Assembly (NCBI GenBank): GCA_030378105.1
Contig: JAUCGL010000003.1
Coordinates: forward strand, 1 to 64,000
Length of the DNA: 64,000 nt
Direction of reading: 5' to 3'
Source of the DNA: Candidatus Halobeggiatoa sp. HSG11
Lineage (GTDB): Bacteria > Pseudomonadota > Gammaproteobacteria > Beggiatoales > Beggiatoaceae
Each line of letters starts with the position of its first letter. Positions within the stretch are counted from its first letter, which is position 1. A program made the translations under genes and the position numbers. Positions 16,405 to 24,640 of this stretch are shown here, in pieces. The notes below the pieces were generated by a model, which was given only the letters and a program-made list of their open reading frames with translations, did no database searches and was not told where the DNA came from.

Positions 16405-17470
16405 TGGCTATGTGCTTAATGATGGCACAGCAGTTATGAGTGAACGTGGAACTGCCGACTTGTTGGGAATGGATCAAAAAACTCTTAAGGCCATGAGGGG
16501 AAACTGGCCTCCAAAAACACTTAAACCCTTTATTGATAAGGGACAGACCATGAGGGGAAACTTCGTTAATGTAGATACAAAAAATAGCCCTTATTATGGT
16601 AGACAAATTGTAGTTTATCCAACTAAAACAATACAATTGTTAATACATTCTTATGCTTCGGCATTTATTAATGATGGATTACGTAAAAATCAGATTCATA
16701 TTGGCAAAAGGTCTGTTACTATTCTAATGTCTTTAGTACAAACTGCTCTTGATGTAGCCATTAAACAAGCCTGCGGTTTATCTCCAAACATCCAACAAAC
16801 AGCCCAACAAAACTACGTTGAACTTGTTAAACAATTCGGCTTCACCTGTTCCTTTGAAAATGAAATAGCCACCAAGAAAGACATCATCAACTTCCTTAAT
16901 ATTCCAGCAAGCACCCTCAACAGCTTCCTCAAAAAACGCCAAGATGACATCCAACCAATTAAACTCGACTACCAAACTATCAAAGCCAATGGCGGCACAG
17001 CTAGTCGAATGAATGGTTACGGTTTGGAAGATGTCAGTAAAATAGCTTTGGGCATGGACTCTGTTATTGGAATTGAACTTAAGAAGCAAGCTTTTGGAAA
17101 TATCGGAACCATAGTTAAACCAAATACCAAAGGTGAAATTGAATGGCAACAAGTTTTAGCCAAAGTATTCAAAGGTTTCGGTTTTCAGCATAACTACACT
17201 ATTGGCAAGTACCGAGTTGATTTCTTCGTCAAAGATTTAATGTTAGTTTTGGAATGCAATGGTTATGATAATCATCAAAATTATGACCAAATTGAAGAAG
17301 CTCAACGAGAGAAATATTTGACCAGAAATTACAACATAGTTCGCTTCCACCATAAAATCGGCTTAGAAGCTTTATTCAACGGTATCTTACAAGCTAAATT
17401 GGGTAAGGTTGTTAGACTTTATGATGTTGAACATATATGTCCAAACAACATATATCAATGTTCTACATAA
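16343..17470 (+). CDS. DUF559-type nuclease-fold protein with antirepressor-like N-terminus
   Basis: 375 residues. The N-terminal part (CDGYVLNDGTAVMSERGTAD, then LLGMDQKTLKAM) resembles phage antirepressor/P63C-type modules. The C-terminal about 100 residues (VLAKVFKGFGFQHNYTIGKY, RVDFFVKDLMLVLECNG, NIVRFHH) match the DUF559/very-short-patch-repair-like endonuclease fold, with D and ExN in the positions of a PD-(D/E)XK core. Enzymatic activity is not certain. The leader carries an inverted repeat over the start codon and the 5' end is duplicated downstream, so the gene is probably autoregulated and once existed as a tandem pair. A mobile or phage-derived origin is likely. Confidence 0.65.
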   Translation: MTTKQAVYYGQIELIPGIICDGYVLNDGTAVMSERGTADLLGMDQKTLKAMRGNWPPKTLKPFIDKGQTMRGNFVNVDTKNSPYYGRQIVVYPTKTIQLLIHSYASAFINDGLRKNQIHIGKRSVTILMSLVQTALDVAIKQACGLSPNIQQTAQQNYVELVKQFGFTCSFENEIATKKDIINFLNIPASTLNSFLKKRQDDIQPIKLDYQTIKANGGTASRMNGYGLEDVSKIALGMDSVIGIELKKQAFGNIGTIVKPNTKGEIEWQQVLAKVFKGFGFQHNYTIGKYRVDFFVKDLMLVLECNGYDNHQNYDQIEEAQREKYLTRNYNIVRFHHKIGLEALFNGILQAKLGKVVRLYDVEHICPNNIYQCST

Positions 17471-17489
17471 TTCCTTCCCCCAAAACCAA

Positions 17490-17606
17490 CTTGCTTAACT
17501 CATAGGTTATTGATAAAATATTTAAAATCTTAACCATAAGGATAAAACCTATGACAAAAGCAATCAACTACGGCAAAGTTGAACTTATTCCCTGCATTAT
17601 CTGTTA
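17490..17606 (+). repeat. Duplicated leader plus gene start, copy 2
   Basis: Direct repeat of 16282-16404. It keeps the CATAGGTT/AACCTATG inverted repeat and ribosome binding site, but the gene behind it stops after 18 codons. The MNT toxin-antitoxin gene begins 14 bp after that stop and could be transcribed from this leader. Confidence 0.8.
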
Positions 17607-17607
17607 A
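17551..17607 (+). pseudogene. 18-codon remnant of a second DUF559-type gene
   Basis: The frame MTKAINYGKVELIPCIIC aligns with MTTKQAVYYGQIELIPGIIC, the start of the gene at 16343, then hits TAA. The substitutions show that it was a diverged paralogue rather than a fresh duplicate. The rest was replaced by the MNT/HEPN pair. Confidence 0.65.
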
Positions 17608-17620
17608 TCATACATAAATT

Positions 17621-17947
17621 ATGGCAATGCAATCAGTTGATACATCTAATTATAGTCCGTCTTTGGCTGAAATTATCACAACTTTACGCAAACACAAAAC
17701 ACAATTACAGAATCGCTATGGAATTCTTCAATTAGCAGTATTTGGTTCTTGTGCTAGAGGTGAACAACGACCTGACAGTGATATTGATATTCTCGTACAA
17801 TTGGGAGATGAACCACTAGGGTTGCGTTATTTTTCTTTAGTACGTGATATTGATGCTTTATTTACAGTTAAAACAGATGTGGTATCACAAGGTGCACTTA
17901 AACCACGTTATCTTGCGGCAATTCAAAAAGATTTACATAATGTCTAA
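17621..17947 (+). CDS. MNT-domain nucleotidyltransferase (MntA-type antitoxin)
   Basis: 108 residues of the minimal nucleotidyltransferase family. The motif VFGSCARGEQRPDSDIDILV has the GSxARG...DxD signature of DNA polymerase-beta-type nucleotidyltransferases. MntA proteins act as antitoxins that AMPylate the HEPN toxin HepT. The gene overlaps the following HEPN frame by 8 bp, the usual arrangement. Since that partner is truncated, the pair is probably inactive as a toxin system. An ATG at 17627 is an alternative start. Confidence 0.85.
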   Translation: MAMQSVDTSNYSPSLAEIITTLRKHKTQLQNRYGILQLAVFGSCARGEQRPDSDIDILVQLGDEPLGLRYFSLVRDIDALFTVKTDVVSQGALKPRYLAAIQKDLHNV

Positions 17948-18098
17948 AAGAGATGCACAATTACTAATAGCTGATATTTTGGAAGCAATAGAAAAAATTG
18001 AGCGTTATCTAGCAAATATGTCTTATGAAACTTTCATTAGTGATGAAAAGACTATTGATGCTGTTGTCAGACCTTTCTTCAACTATTCCACACATTAA
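17940..18098 (+). pseudogene. Truncated HEPN-domain toxin (HepT-like)
   Basis: The 52-codon frame begins MSKRDAQLLIADILEAIEKI and continues to EKTIDAVVR, exactly the N-terminal half of HepT-type HEPN proteins, then ends in eight unrelated residues. The RxxxxH active-site motif, which lies later in full-length proteins of about 115 residues, is missing. The start overlaps mntA by 8 bp. Confidence 0.75.
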
Positions 18099-18157
18099 CT
18101 ATTATTTATTTTTAGGTATTATATTTTTTAACAAGAATTGCTGATTCAGATACAGTA

Positions 18158-18694
18158 TCAACTTTTCATCATTAAAGTTCCTAATACTTGTCCTACTTTT
18201 TTTTGACGGATAATTTGCCAATTATTAAATGAAGCAATAATATTTGCATTAGTTTCTAAATATATATATGCTGATTTATTAAGCCAAGGTTCTAACAAAT
18301 TGCTACAAGGAATAAGTAAATTTTGCTCAAAAGGAGGGTCTAAAAAAACAATATCAAATGTTTCAGTAGTTTCTTTTTGTAAAAATGTGATTGCATCCAT
18401 TTGTTTAATCTTTATATTTTTTGAATTAAGAGTTATAATATGTTGATGCAAATTTTTAATAATATCAAATTCTTTTTCTACTAATAATACTTGTTCAGCA
18501 CCACGAGAGGCTGCCTCTATACCCAATGCTCCAGAACCAGCAAATAAATCTAAACATTTACTACCGGGCAAATATGGAGTTAGCCAATTAAATAAGGTTT
18601 CTCGTAGTCTATTTGGAGTTGGACGTAATCCCGGTTTATCTAAAACTGATATTTTACGACCTCGCCATTGTCCGGCTATAATTCTAATTTTCAT
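18158..18694 (-). CDS. rsmD: 16S rRNA (guanine(966)-N2)-methyltransferase
   Basis: 178 residues from the ATG at 18694 (a TTG two codons earlier is possible). RsmD methylates G966 of 16S rRNA using S-adenosylmethionine. The sequence RIIAGQWRGRKISV and LRPTPNRLRETLFNWL at the N-terminus, the SAM-binding CLDLFAGSGALGIEAASRGA, and the catalytic FDIVFLDPPFEQ are diagnostic. It stands alone; the frequent neighbours ftsY and coaD are absent. Confidence 0.93.
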   Translation of the reverse strand: MKIRIIAGQWRGRKISVLDKPGLRPTPNRLRETLFNWLTPYLPGSKCLDLFAGSGALGIEAASRGAEQVLLVEKEFDIIKNLHQHIITLNSKNIKIKQMDAITFLQKETTETFDIVFLDPPFEQNLLIPCSNLLEPWLNKSAYIYLETNANIIASFNNWQIIRQKKVGQVLGTLMMKS

Positions 18695-18930
18695 TGGCAA
18701 ATTCTACTAAGAATATCATATTTTTGTACCTCAATTTTTATTAAAGTTGAGACAACTATACTATTTTTATAAATATATAATTTATATCAAATTAATACTA
18801 GTTACCTTTTGCCGACATCTAACTTTTATAAGAATTATTACTTGAAAATAAAACAAGGTTATATTACACTACATGTGAAATTGTTGCCAATACACAAAAA
18901 TTAAGTGACTAGCAATATAGGAATAATCTT

Positions 18931-19497
18931 ATGTCATTTTTAAAAAAAATATATATATTATGGATACTTATAGTTGTAGCTAGTTGTCAAACTATGCCTC
19001 CACATAAAAACTGTCATGTGGCAGATTTTAAACTGCGTGGTTATTACAATGGAGACTGTCAAAATGCTAAAGCTCATGGTAAAGGTATAGCAATTGGTAA
19101 AGATAAATATGAAGGACAATTTGTTAACGGATATGCTCATGGACAAGGAACCTACTCTTGGGGTGATGAAGCTAATTTTAAAGGACAATTTATAAATGGT
19201 GTACCGCAAGTACCACATGTAGGCTGTTATATTGCTGACCCTCGTTTACGAGGCAAATATAGTGGTGAATGTAGAAGTGGCAAAGCTTATGGTCATGGTA
19301 AAGCGATTGGGATAGATGTTTATGAAGGTGCTTTTTTAAATGGAGTTCTTGATGGTAATGGAACCTATATTTGGTATAACAAAGATCGTTATATTGGTCA
19401 ATTTAAAAACGGTAAAGCTCATGGACGTGGTGTCATGAAATTTATAGATGGCACTGAAAAAGCTGGTGAATGGATTAACAATCAACCAATTAATTGA
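18931..19497 (+). CDS. MORN-repeat lipoprotein
   Basis: 188 residues. The N-terminus (MSFLKKIYILWILIVVASC) is a lipoprotein signal peptide with lipid attachment at Cys19. The mature part consists of MORN motifs (YEGQFVNGYAHGQGTYSW, YIGQFKNGKAHGRGVMKF). It is an internal duplication: residues about 28-95 and 97-165 align, each starting with a Cys-containing block (CHVADFKLRGYYNGDC versus CYIADPRLRGKYSGEC). The two cysteines in each half could form disulfides. Such proteins probably sit on the outer membrane as binding scaffolds. The lysozyme gene starts 13 bp downstream, so a joint cell-wall role is plausible. Confidence 0.75.
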   Translation: MSFLKKIYILWILIVVASCQTMPPHKNCHVADFKLRGYYNGDCQNAKAHGKGIAIGKDKYEGQFVNGYAHGQGTYSWGDEANFKGQFINGVPQVPHVGCYIADPRLRGKYSGECRSGKAYGHGKAIGIDVYEGAFLNGVLDGNGTYIWYNKDRYIGQFKNGKAHGRGVMKFIDGTEKAGEWINNQPIN

Positions 19498-19510
19498 TGA
19501 GATTTTAACT

Positions 19511-20230
19511 ATGGATAGACCTGATAAAAAAAGTTCTCGTTATTCTTGGTTTTTTAGAATATTTGGTAAACCTAAGCAAGATGCTTCACCATCTGTTCCG
19601 GTACCGATTAAACCAGAGAAAAAAATAGAAAAGCCTATTGAAAATCCTATTGTTGGAGGTTTTAAAACAACATTTAGCAGAAATAACCGAACTATGCTAG
19701 AACAACTTAATGAAGCTCGTAAATATAATGATATTATTAAGGATGTTGCTAGGCGTTATAATATTAAACCATCAGTTATTTGTGGTATAGGTTCTCGTGA
19801 ATCACATTGGGGTATAGCTCTTAGACCCAAAGGTCCAAGTGGAAGAGGAGATTTTGCTCGTCGACGACCAAGAGGTAAGCGTCGGAGTGCAGAACCACCA
19901 GATGGTGGAGGTTATGGACGTGGTTTGATGCAAATAGACTACGACTGGCATGAATTTGCTCGTACCGGCAAATGGTATGACCCAAGAGAAAACCTTATCT
20001 ATGCTTGTACAGTATTAGATAGAGCTAGAAAATATTTTGATAGAAAAGCTCAAAGTTTAGATGAAGAACAAAAATTACGTGCTATGCTTGCTGCTTATAA
20101 TAGTGGTGCAGCAGCAACTTTGCGTTCTATAAGAGCTGGAGATGATATTGATGCTAGAACCACTGGTCATGATTATTCTAAAGATGTACTTGACCGTAGT
20201 GGTTGGTTTCAATTACATGACTGGGAATAG
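19511..20230 (+). CDS. Goose-type lysozyme-like transglycosylase
   Basis: 239 residues from the ATG at 19511; a TTG at 19448 would overlap the MORN gene and is unlikely. The catalytic domain (about 75-235) shows IGSRESHWG with the catalytic glutamate, GYGRGLMQIDYDWHEFARTG and LRAMLAAYNSGAA, the signatures of the SLT/goose-lysozyme fold that cleaves peptidoglycan glycan strands. The N-terminal about 70 residues are basic and proline/lysine-rich (PVPIKPEKKIEKPIENP). There is no classical signal peptide, so export may need another route or the protein may act during lysis. A basic insertion (RRRPRGKRRS) lies between active-site motifs. Confidence 0.75.
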   Translation: MDRPDKKSSRYSWFFRIFGKPKQDASPSVPVPIKPEKKIEKPIENPIVGGFKTTFSRNNRTMLEQLNEARKYNDIIKDVARRYNIKPSVICGIGSRESHWGIALRPKGPSGRGDFARRRPRGKRRSAEPPDGGGYGRGLMQIDYDWHEFARTGKWYDPRENLIYACTVLDRARKYFDRKAQSLDEEQKLRAMLAAYNSGAAATLRSIRAGDDIDARTTGHDYSKDVLDRSGWFQLHDWE

Positions 20231-20325
20231 TTTTAATATAGTGTATAATAACGTGTGGATAATAAATTAATGATATTTGAAATTAAATATGTGGTGGAAG
20301 TTTTAATAATTATGGAGAATAACCT

Positions 20326-20586
20326 ATGAGTAACAAAGGGCAGTCTATACAAGACCCTTTTTTAAATATTTTACGCAAGGAACATATTGCTGTTTCGATT
20401 TATTTGGTGAATGGTATTAAATTGCAAGGCTATGTTGAATCATTTGATCAGTTTGTATTACTGCTAAAAAATTCAGTTAATCAAATGGTATATAAACATG
20501 CTATATCAACCATTGTGCCAACTCGTCAAGTAAAAGTTCCTTATGAAAATGAGCCAAGTGACAATAATAAAGCCGATAATTCATAG
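20326..20586 (+). CDS. hfq: RNA chaperone Hfq
   Basis: 86 residues. Hfq forms hexameric rings that pair small RNAs with mRNAs. The Sm1 motif ([38 protein letters not shown]) and Sm2 motif ([15 protein letters not shown]) are intact, including the proximal-face YKHA residues. The C-terminal tail is short and acidic/asparagine-rich. A GGAGAATAA ribosome binding site precedes it. miaA, the usual upstream neighbour, is replaced by the lysozyme gene; hflX follows after 8 bp. Confidence 0.97.
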   Translation: MSNKGQSIQDPFLNILRKEHIAVSIYLVNGIKLQGYVESFDQFVLLLKNSVNQMVYKHAISTIVPTRQVKVPYENEPSDNNKADNS

Positions 20587-20594
20587 CCGATAAT

Positions 20595-21869
20595 ATGTTC
20601 GAAAGACCACATGGTGGTGAACGTGCTATTTTAGTATCTGTTAATTTAGTCAGTTCAGATGATCAAAATTCGTCAGAAGAATTCACTGAATTGGCTTGTT
20701 CTGCCGGAGTTATTGTAGTCTTTGAATTAACAGCAACTCGTAAAAAACCTGAACCTCATTCTTTTATTGGTAGTGGTAAACTACAAGAATTAAGTGAATT
20801 AGTAATAGCACATCAGGTTGAAGTAGTATTATTTAATCATATATTGAGTCCCGGCCAAGAACGTAATTTAGAACGAGTATTACAATGTAAGGTGTTAGAT
20901 CGGACTGGGGTAATTTTAGATATTTTTGCTCAAAGAGCTTCCTCTTTTGAAGGCAAATTACAAGTTGAATTGGCTCAGCTCAAACATTTAAGTACTCGTT
21001 TAATCCGAGGTTGGACTCATCTGGAAAGACAAAAAGGTGGAATTGGTTTACGAGGCCCGGGAGAAACTCAGTTAGAAACAGATCGGAGATTAATTGGTAA
21101 TCGAATAAAATCTATTAATAAACGTTTGGGTAAAGTTACCCAACAACGTGAATTAAGTAGGAAAGCTCGCCTACAAGCCCAATTGCCTATTGTATCGTTG
21201 GTTGGTTATACCAATGCAGGTAAATCAACTTTATTTAATCTTCTTACTAAATCAGATGTTCTTGTTGCAGATCAATTATTTGCTACCTTAGACGCTACTT
21301 TACGGCGTTTAGTTTTACCTAATAAAATGCGGTTAGTTTTAGCAGATACAGTTGGTTTTGTACAAAATTTACCACATGATTTGATCGCTGCATTTCGAGC
21401 TACTTTAGAAGAAACTCGACAAGCTAGTTTGCTTTTGCATGTTGTTGATGCTAGTGACCCAGAACGTCAACTACGAATTGAACAAGTTAATCAGGTATTG
21501 GCCGACATTGGTGCTGCTGATATACCTCAAATTATGGTCTATAATAAAATAGACCGTTTGTTTGACTGTCAAAGTCGTTGTAATCAAGTTGAAAATAGAA
21601 TTACAGTATGGTTATCAGCATTAGATAACATAGGAATTGGGTACCTGTATGAAATATTGGCAAAACAATTAAGTTTAGGAACAACTCATTGTCAAGTACG
21701 TATACCTGTGAATGCAGGAGATTTACGAGCTTCTTTGTTTAAAGATGCAGTTGTACTACAAGAACAGTATACAGATAATGGCGACAGTTTATTAGAAATT
21801 CAGATAGCAACTCAACTTTTTAATCATTTAACTAAAACAGATTTGAGATTGCAATTAATTAAATCATAG
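20595..21869 (+). CDS. hflX: Ribosome-rescue GTPase HflX
   Basis: 424 residues. HflX binds the 50S subunit and splits stalled or heat-damaged ribosomes. The N-terminal domain holds the HflX glycine-rich segment (KGGIGLRGPGETQLETDRRL). The G domain shows G1 GYTNAGKSTLFN, G3 DTVGF and G4 NKID. The order hfq-hflX-hflK-hflC is the typical gammaproteobacterial cluster. The length is standard. Confidence 0.96.
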   Translation: MFERPHGGERAILVSVNLVSSDDQNSSEEFTELACSAGVIVVFELTATRKKPEPHSFIGSGKLQELSELVIAHQVEVVLFNHILSPGQERNLERVLQCKVLDRTGVILDIFAQRASSFEGKLQVELAQLKHLSTRLIRGWTHLERQKGGIGLRGPGETQLETDRRLIGNRIKSINKRLGKVTQQRELSRKARLQAQLPIVSLVGYTNAGKSTLFNLLTKSDVLVADQLFATLDATLRRLVLPNKMRLVLADTVGFVQNLPHDLIAAFRATLEETRQASLLLHVVDASDPERQLRIEQVNQVLADIGAADIPQIMVYNKIDRLFDCQSRCNQVENRITVWLSALDNIGIGYLYEILAKQLSLGTTHCQVRIPVNAGDLRASLFKDAVVLQEQYTDNGDSLLEIQIATQLFNHLTKTDLRLQLIKS

Positions 21870-21902
21870 ATATTCAACGGATATTAAAATTAGGGAGTAA
21901 AT

Positions 21903-23039
21903 ATGGCTTGGAATGAACCAGGTGATAATAATAAAGACCCTTGGGGTAAACAAGGACCACCAGATTTGGACGAAGTTATTCAAAAAATCCAAGATAAACT
22001 GGGAGGTATTTTTGGTGGTGGTGGTAGTAGTAATGATGATGGAAAAAGTGATAATGGAGGAAATTATAATCCGCCTATAGGGTTGATATTGTTATTTATA
22101 GTATTAATTTGGGGGATGTTTGGTATCTATACAGTACAACCGGCAGAAGTTGGTGTAGTAACCAGATTTGGAAAATATCATGAAACCACTCAACAAGGTT
22201 TAAACTGGCGTATACCTTATCCTATTGAACAAGTTCAAAAAGTTAATGTTCAAGAAGTTCGGCCTGTTACTCATAAAGCACTGATGTTGACAGAAGATGA
22301 AAATATTGTTGAAATTGAAGTGATTGTTCAATATCGAGTTGTTAGTGCGAAAGACTACTTGTTTAATGTTACTGATCCAGATGACACTTTACGACAAGCC
22401 ACTGAAAGTTCTTTGCGAGAAGTAGTTGGTACTAGTAAAATGGATGGAGTTTTAACTAGTGAACGAACAAGAGTTTCTGCTGATACTAAAAAACTAATTC
22501 AAGAAATTGTTGACCGTTATGAAACTGGTTTAACAGTGATTAATGTTAATATGCAAAATGCTCAACCTCCAGCCGAAGTACAAAGTGCTTTTGAAGATGT
22601 TATTAAGGCACGGGAAGATCAAGAACGAAGCAAAAATAAAGCTCAAGCCTATTCTAATGAAGTGATAGAAAAAGTTAAAGGTGCGGCAGATAAACTACGT
22701 CAAGAAGCTCAAGCTTATAAAGCTCAGGTTATAGCTCGTTCTGAAGGTGAAACTAAACGTTTCTTAAGTGTTTTAACTGAATATGAAAAAGCACCAGAGG
22801 TTACTCGCCAACGTTTGTACTTAGAAACTATGGAATCTGTTTTATCCAAAACAAGTAAAGTTATATTGGATGTTAATAGTAGTAATAATTTAATGGTATT
22901 ACCATTAGACAAATTAATAGGCAATAGAGTCAATAATTCACAAATTCCTCTACTTCCTAATTCACAAAAAACAACTAGGAATCAACAATCTAGAAACAAT
23001 GTTCGTAATAATGATGCACGCAATAGAGGAGGACGCTAA
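21903..23039 (+). CDS. hflK: FtsH regulator HflK
   Basis: 378 residues. With HflC it forms a large periplasm-facing cage around the membrane protease FtsH. A glycine-rich, cytoplasmic N-terminus (WGKQGPPDLDEVIQKIQDKL) precedes one membrane helix (about 60-80, IGLILLFIVLIWGMFGIYTV) and an SPFH/prohibitin domain (YTVQPAEVGVVTRFGKYH; QATESSLREVVGTSKMDGVL). A GGGAG ribosome binding site lies before the ATG, and the stop overlaps hflC by one base. Confidence 0.96.
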   Translation: MAWNEPGDNNKDPWGKQGPPDLDEVIQKIQDKLGGIFGGGGSSNDDGKSDNGGNYNPPIGLILLFIVLIWGMFGIYTVQPAEVGVVTRFGKYHETTQQGLNWRIPYPIEQVQKVNVQEVRPVTHKALMLTEDENIVEIEVIVQYRVVSAKDYLFNVTDPDDTLRQATESSLREVVGTSKMDGVLTSERTRVSADTKKLIQEIVDRYETGLTVINVNMQNAQPPAEVQSAFEDVIKAREDQERSKNKAQAYSNEVIEKVKGAADKLRQEAQAYKAQVIARSEGETKRFLSVLTEYEKAPEVTRQRLYLETMESVLSKTSKVILDVNSSNNLMVLPLDKLIGNRVNNSQIPLLPNSQKTTRNQQSRNNVRNNDARNRGGR

Positions 23040-24061
23040 TGTATAAAGCAATTGCTTTTGTGTTATTACCAATTATAGCAATAGTTGGCTCTTTATCTAT
23101 ATTTACCGTTCAAGAAACTGAATTAGCTTTGATGTTACGATTTAAGAAAATTGTTGGAGCTGATTTTGGACCTGGATTACATTTTAAAAGTCCAATTCAT
23201 AATGTCATGACTTTTGATAAACGTATTCAAACTCTTGATTCTTCACCAGAACAATTTTTAACTGTCGAGAAAAAGAATTTGATCGTTGATTCTTTTATCA
23301 AATGGCGTATTATTGATATCACTACTTACTACAAAGCAGTCAGCGGTAACCAACAACGAGCTAGAGATCGTTTGGGAGAAATTATTGCTGATGGACTAAG
23401 AAGCGAATTTGGTAAACGTACAATCAAAGAAGTGGTGTCTGGTGATAGGGTAAAAATTATGGGCATCATAACCAAAGAAGCTAACATAAATGTTCCTAAA
23501 CTATTAGGAATTGAAATTGTTGATGTACGGATTAAGCGGATAGAACTACCGACTGAAGTTAGCTCTTCAGTATATCAACGTATGGAGGCAGAGCGAGAGC
23601 GAGTTGCTAAAAAATGGCGTTCTCAAGGTGAAGCTGATGCTGTACGAATTCGAGCTAGTGCTGACCGACAACGAATAGAAGTTATCTCAGAAGCAGAAAG
23701 AGATTCCGAACAAATTCGAGGTGAAGGTGAAGCTATTTCAGCTGATACTTATGCTAAGGCATATAATAAAAACAGAGAGTTTTATGCTTTATATCGTAGT
23801 TTAAATGCTTATAAGAAAACTTTCAAAAATCGTAATGATGTAATGATATTACAACCTGATTCAGATTTTTTTGGTTATTTTAATAACTTGAATGGAAAAA
23901 AAACAATTTACCCAATAGATAATGCTTCTTTAACAAAAGATATTATTTCAACTTCACCAAAAGCTTCATCTGAAGTGGTAGATATTGAGAATAATAGTTC
24001 GTCAAAAGATGTAGTTTTACCAAAAGCTCCAGTTCAAATAATGAATAATGAATTAGACTAA
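23039..24061 (+). CDS. hflC: FtsH regulator HflC
   Basis: 340 residues with one N-terminal membrane helix and an SPFH domain (FTVQETELALMLRFKKIVG; RDRLGEIIADGLRSEFGKRT; VYQRMEAERERVAKKWRSQG). Partner of HflK in the FtsH complex. Its start overlaps the hflK stop (TAATG). The C-terminal tail of about 45 residues after FFGYFNN is serine-rich and variable. Confidence 0.95.
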   Translation: MYKAIAFVLLPIIAIVGSLSIFTVQETELALMLRFKKIVGADFGPGLHFKSPIHNVMTFDKRIQTLDSSPEQFLTVEKKNLIVDSFIKWRIIDITTYYKAVSGNQQRARDRLGEIIADGLRSEFGKRTIKEVVSGDRVKIMGIITKEANINVPKLLGIEIVDVRIKRIELPTEVSSSVYQRMEAERERVAKKWRSQGEADAVRIRASADRQRIEVISEAERDSEQIRGEGEAISADTYAKAYNKNREFYALYRSLNAYKKTFKNRNDVMILQPDSDFFGYFNNLNGKKTIYPIDNASLTKDIISTSPKASSEVVDIENNSSSKDVVLPKAPVQIMNNELD

Positions 24062-24065
24062 TTTT

Positions 24066-24251
24066 ATGTGGGAAGAACTTGGAATTGCGATTTCTTTGAT
24101 TTTTATAATTGAGGGAATGTTGCCTTTCTTAAATCCAACCGGGTGGCGTAAAACTTTACGAAATATTAGTGAAATGGATGATAGTACCTTACGCACAACT
24201 GGTTTTTTAAGTATGATATTCGGTGTTGTATTGTTATATTTAGTACATTAA
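24066..24251 (+). CDS. DUF2065 family membrane protein (YjeT-like)
   Basis: 61 residues with two membrane helices around the conserved core EGMLPFLNPTGWRKTL and RTTGFLSMIFGVVLLY. This small family regularly follows hflC in gammaproteobacteria; its function is unknown. It starts four bases after hflC and is probably in the same transcript. The common next gene, purA, is absent; a promoter and two tRNA genes follow instead. Confidence 0.88.
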   Translation: MWEELGIAISLIFIIEGMLPFLNPTGWRKTLRNISEMDDSTLRTTGFLSMIFGVVLLYLVH

Positions 24252-24309
24252 AACATACACACTTTTTGATACTGTTATTTTGAAAAAAATTATCAGTCAA
24301 AAAAAATGC

Positions 24310-24338
24310 TTGACATATTTAATAAACAAAGTTAGAAT
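24310..24338 (+). promoter_or_regulatory. Strong sigma-70 promoter for the tRNA and str genes
   Basis: A perfect -35 box TTGACA (24310-24315) and TAGAAT (24333-24338) are separated by the optimal 17 bases. The start point would fall near 24345, about 80 bp before tRNA-Ser. No other promoter of this quality lies before rpsL. Confidence 0.75.
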
Positions 24339-24423
24339 GGACAATTCTGTATGTATAAAGGTTAAAAAAATCTTTTACTAAAAATAAAAAGTTAAGTTTT
24401 TATCACAGATAACAGTTTATTTG

Positions 24424-24511
24424 GGAGAGATGGCCGAGTGGCTGAAGGCGCTCCCCTGCTAAGGGAGTATGGGTTAATAGCTCATCGAGGGTTCGAATCC
24501 CTCTTTCTCCG
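24424..24511 (+). tRNA. tRNA-Ser (GCU anticodon)
   Basis: An 88-base class II tRNA. The acceptor arm GGAGAGA pairs with TTTCTCC (one G-U), followed by discriminator G. The D-arm TGGCCGAGTGGCTGAAGGC, the anticodon loop CTGCTAA with GCT, a long variable arm and the T loop GGTTCGAATCC are all present. CCA is not encoded. Confidence 0.95.
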
Positions 24512-24538
24512 TTGTTCGAAAAAATTTAGTATGACTAT

Positions 24539-24616
24539 GCGCCCGTAGCTCAGTTTGGATAGAGTACCTGGCTACGAACTAGGGGGTCGGGAGTTCGAAT
24601 CTCTCCGGGCGCGCCA
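24539..24616 (+). tRNA. tRNA-Arg (ACG anticodon)
   Basis: The acceptor arm GCGCCCG pairs with CGGGCGC, then discriminator G and an encoded CCA. The D arm TAGCTCAGTTTGGATAGAG, the anticodon loop CTACGAA and the T arm GGGAGTTCGAATCTCTC are standard. The ACG anticodon is the substrate for A34-to-inosine editing. It ends 24 bp before rpsL and is probably cut from the same transcript. Confidence 0.95.
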
Positions 24617-24640
24617 TTTATTATTTATAAAATATCCATA

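Noticed and set aside
19448-19510. Upstream TTG start of the lysozyme gene
   Set aside because: It would overlap the MORN gene by 50 bp with no ribosome binding site; the ATG at 19511 fits better.
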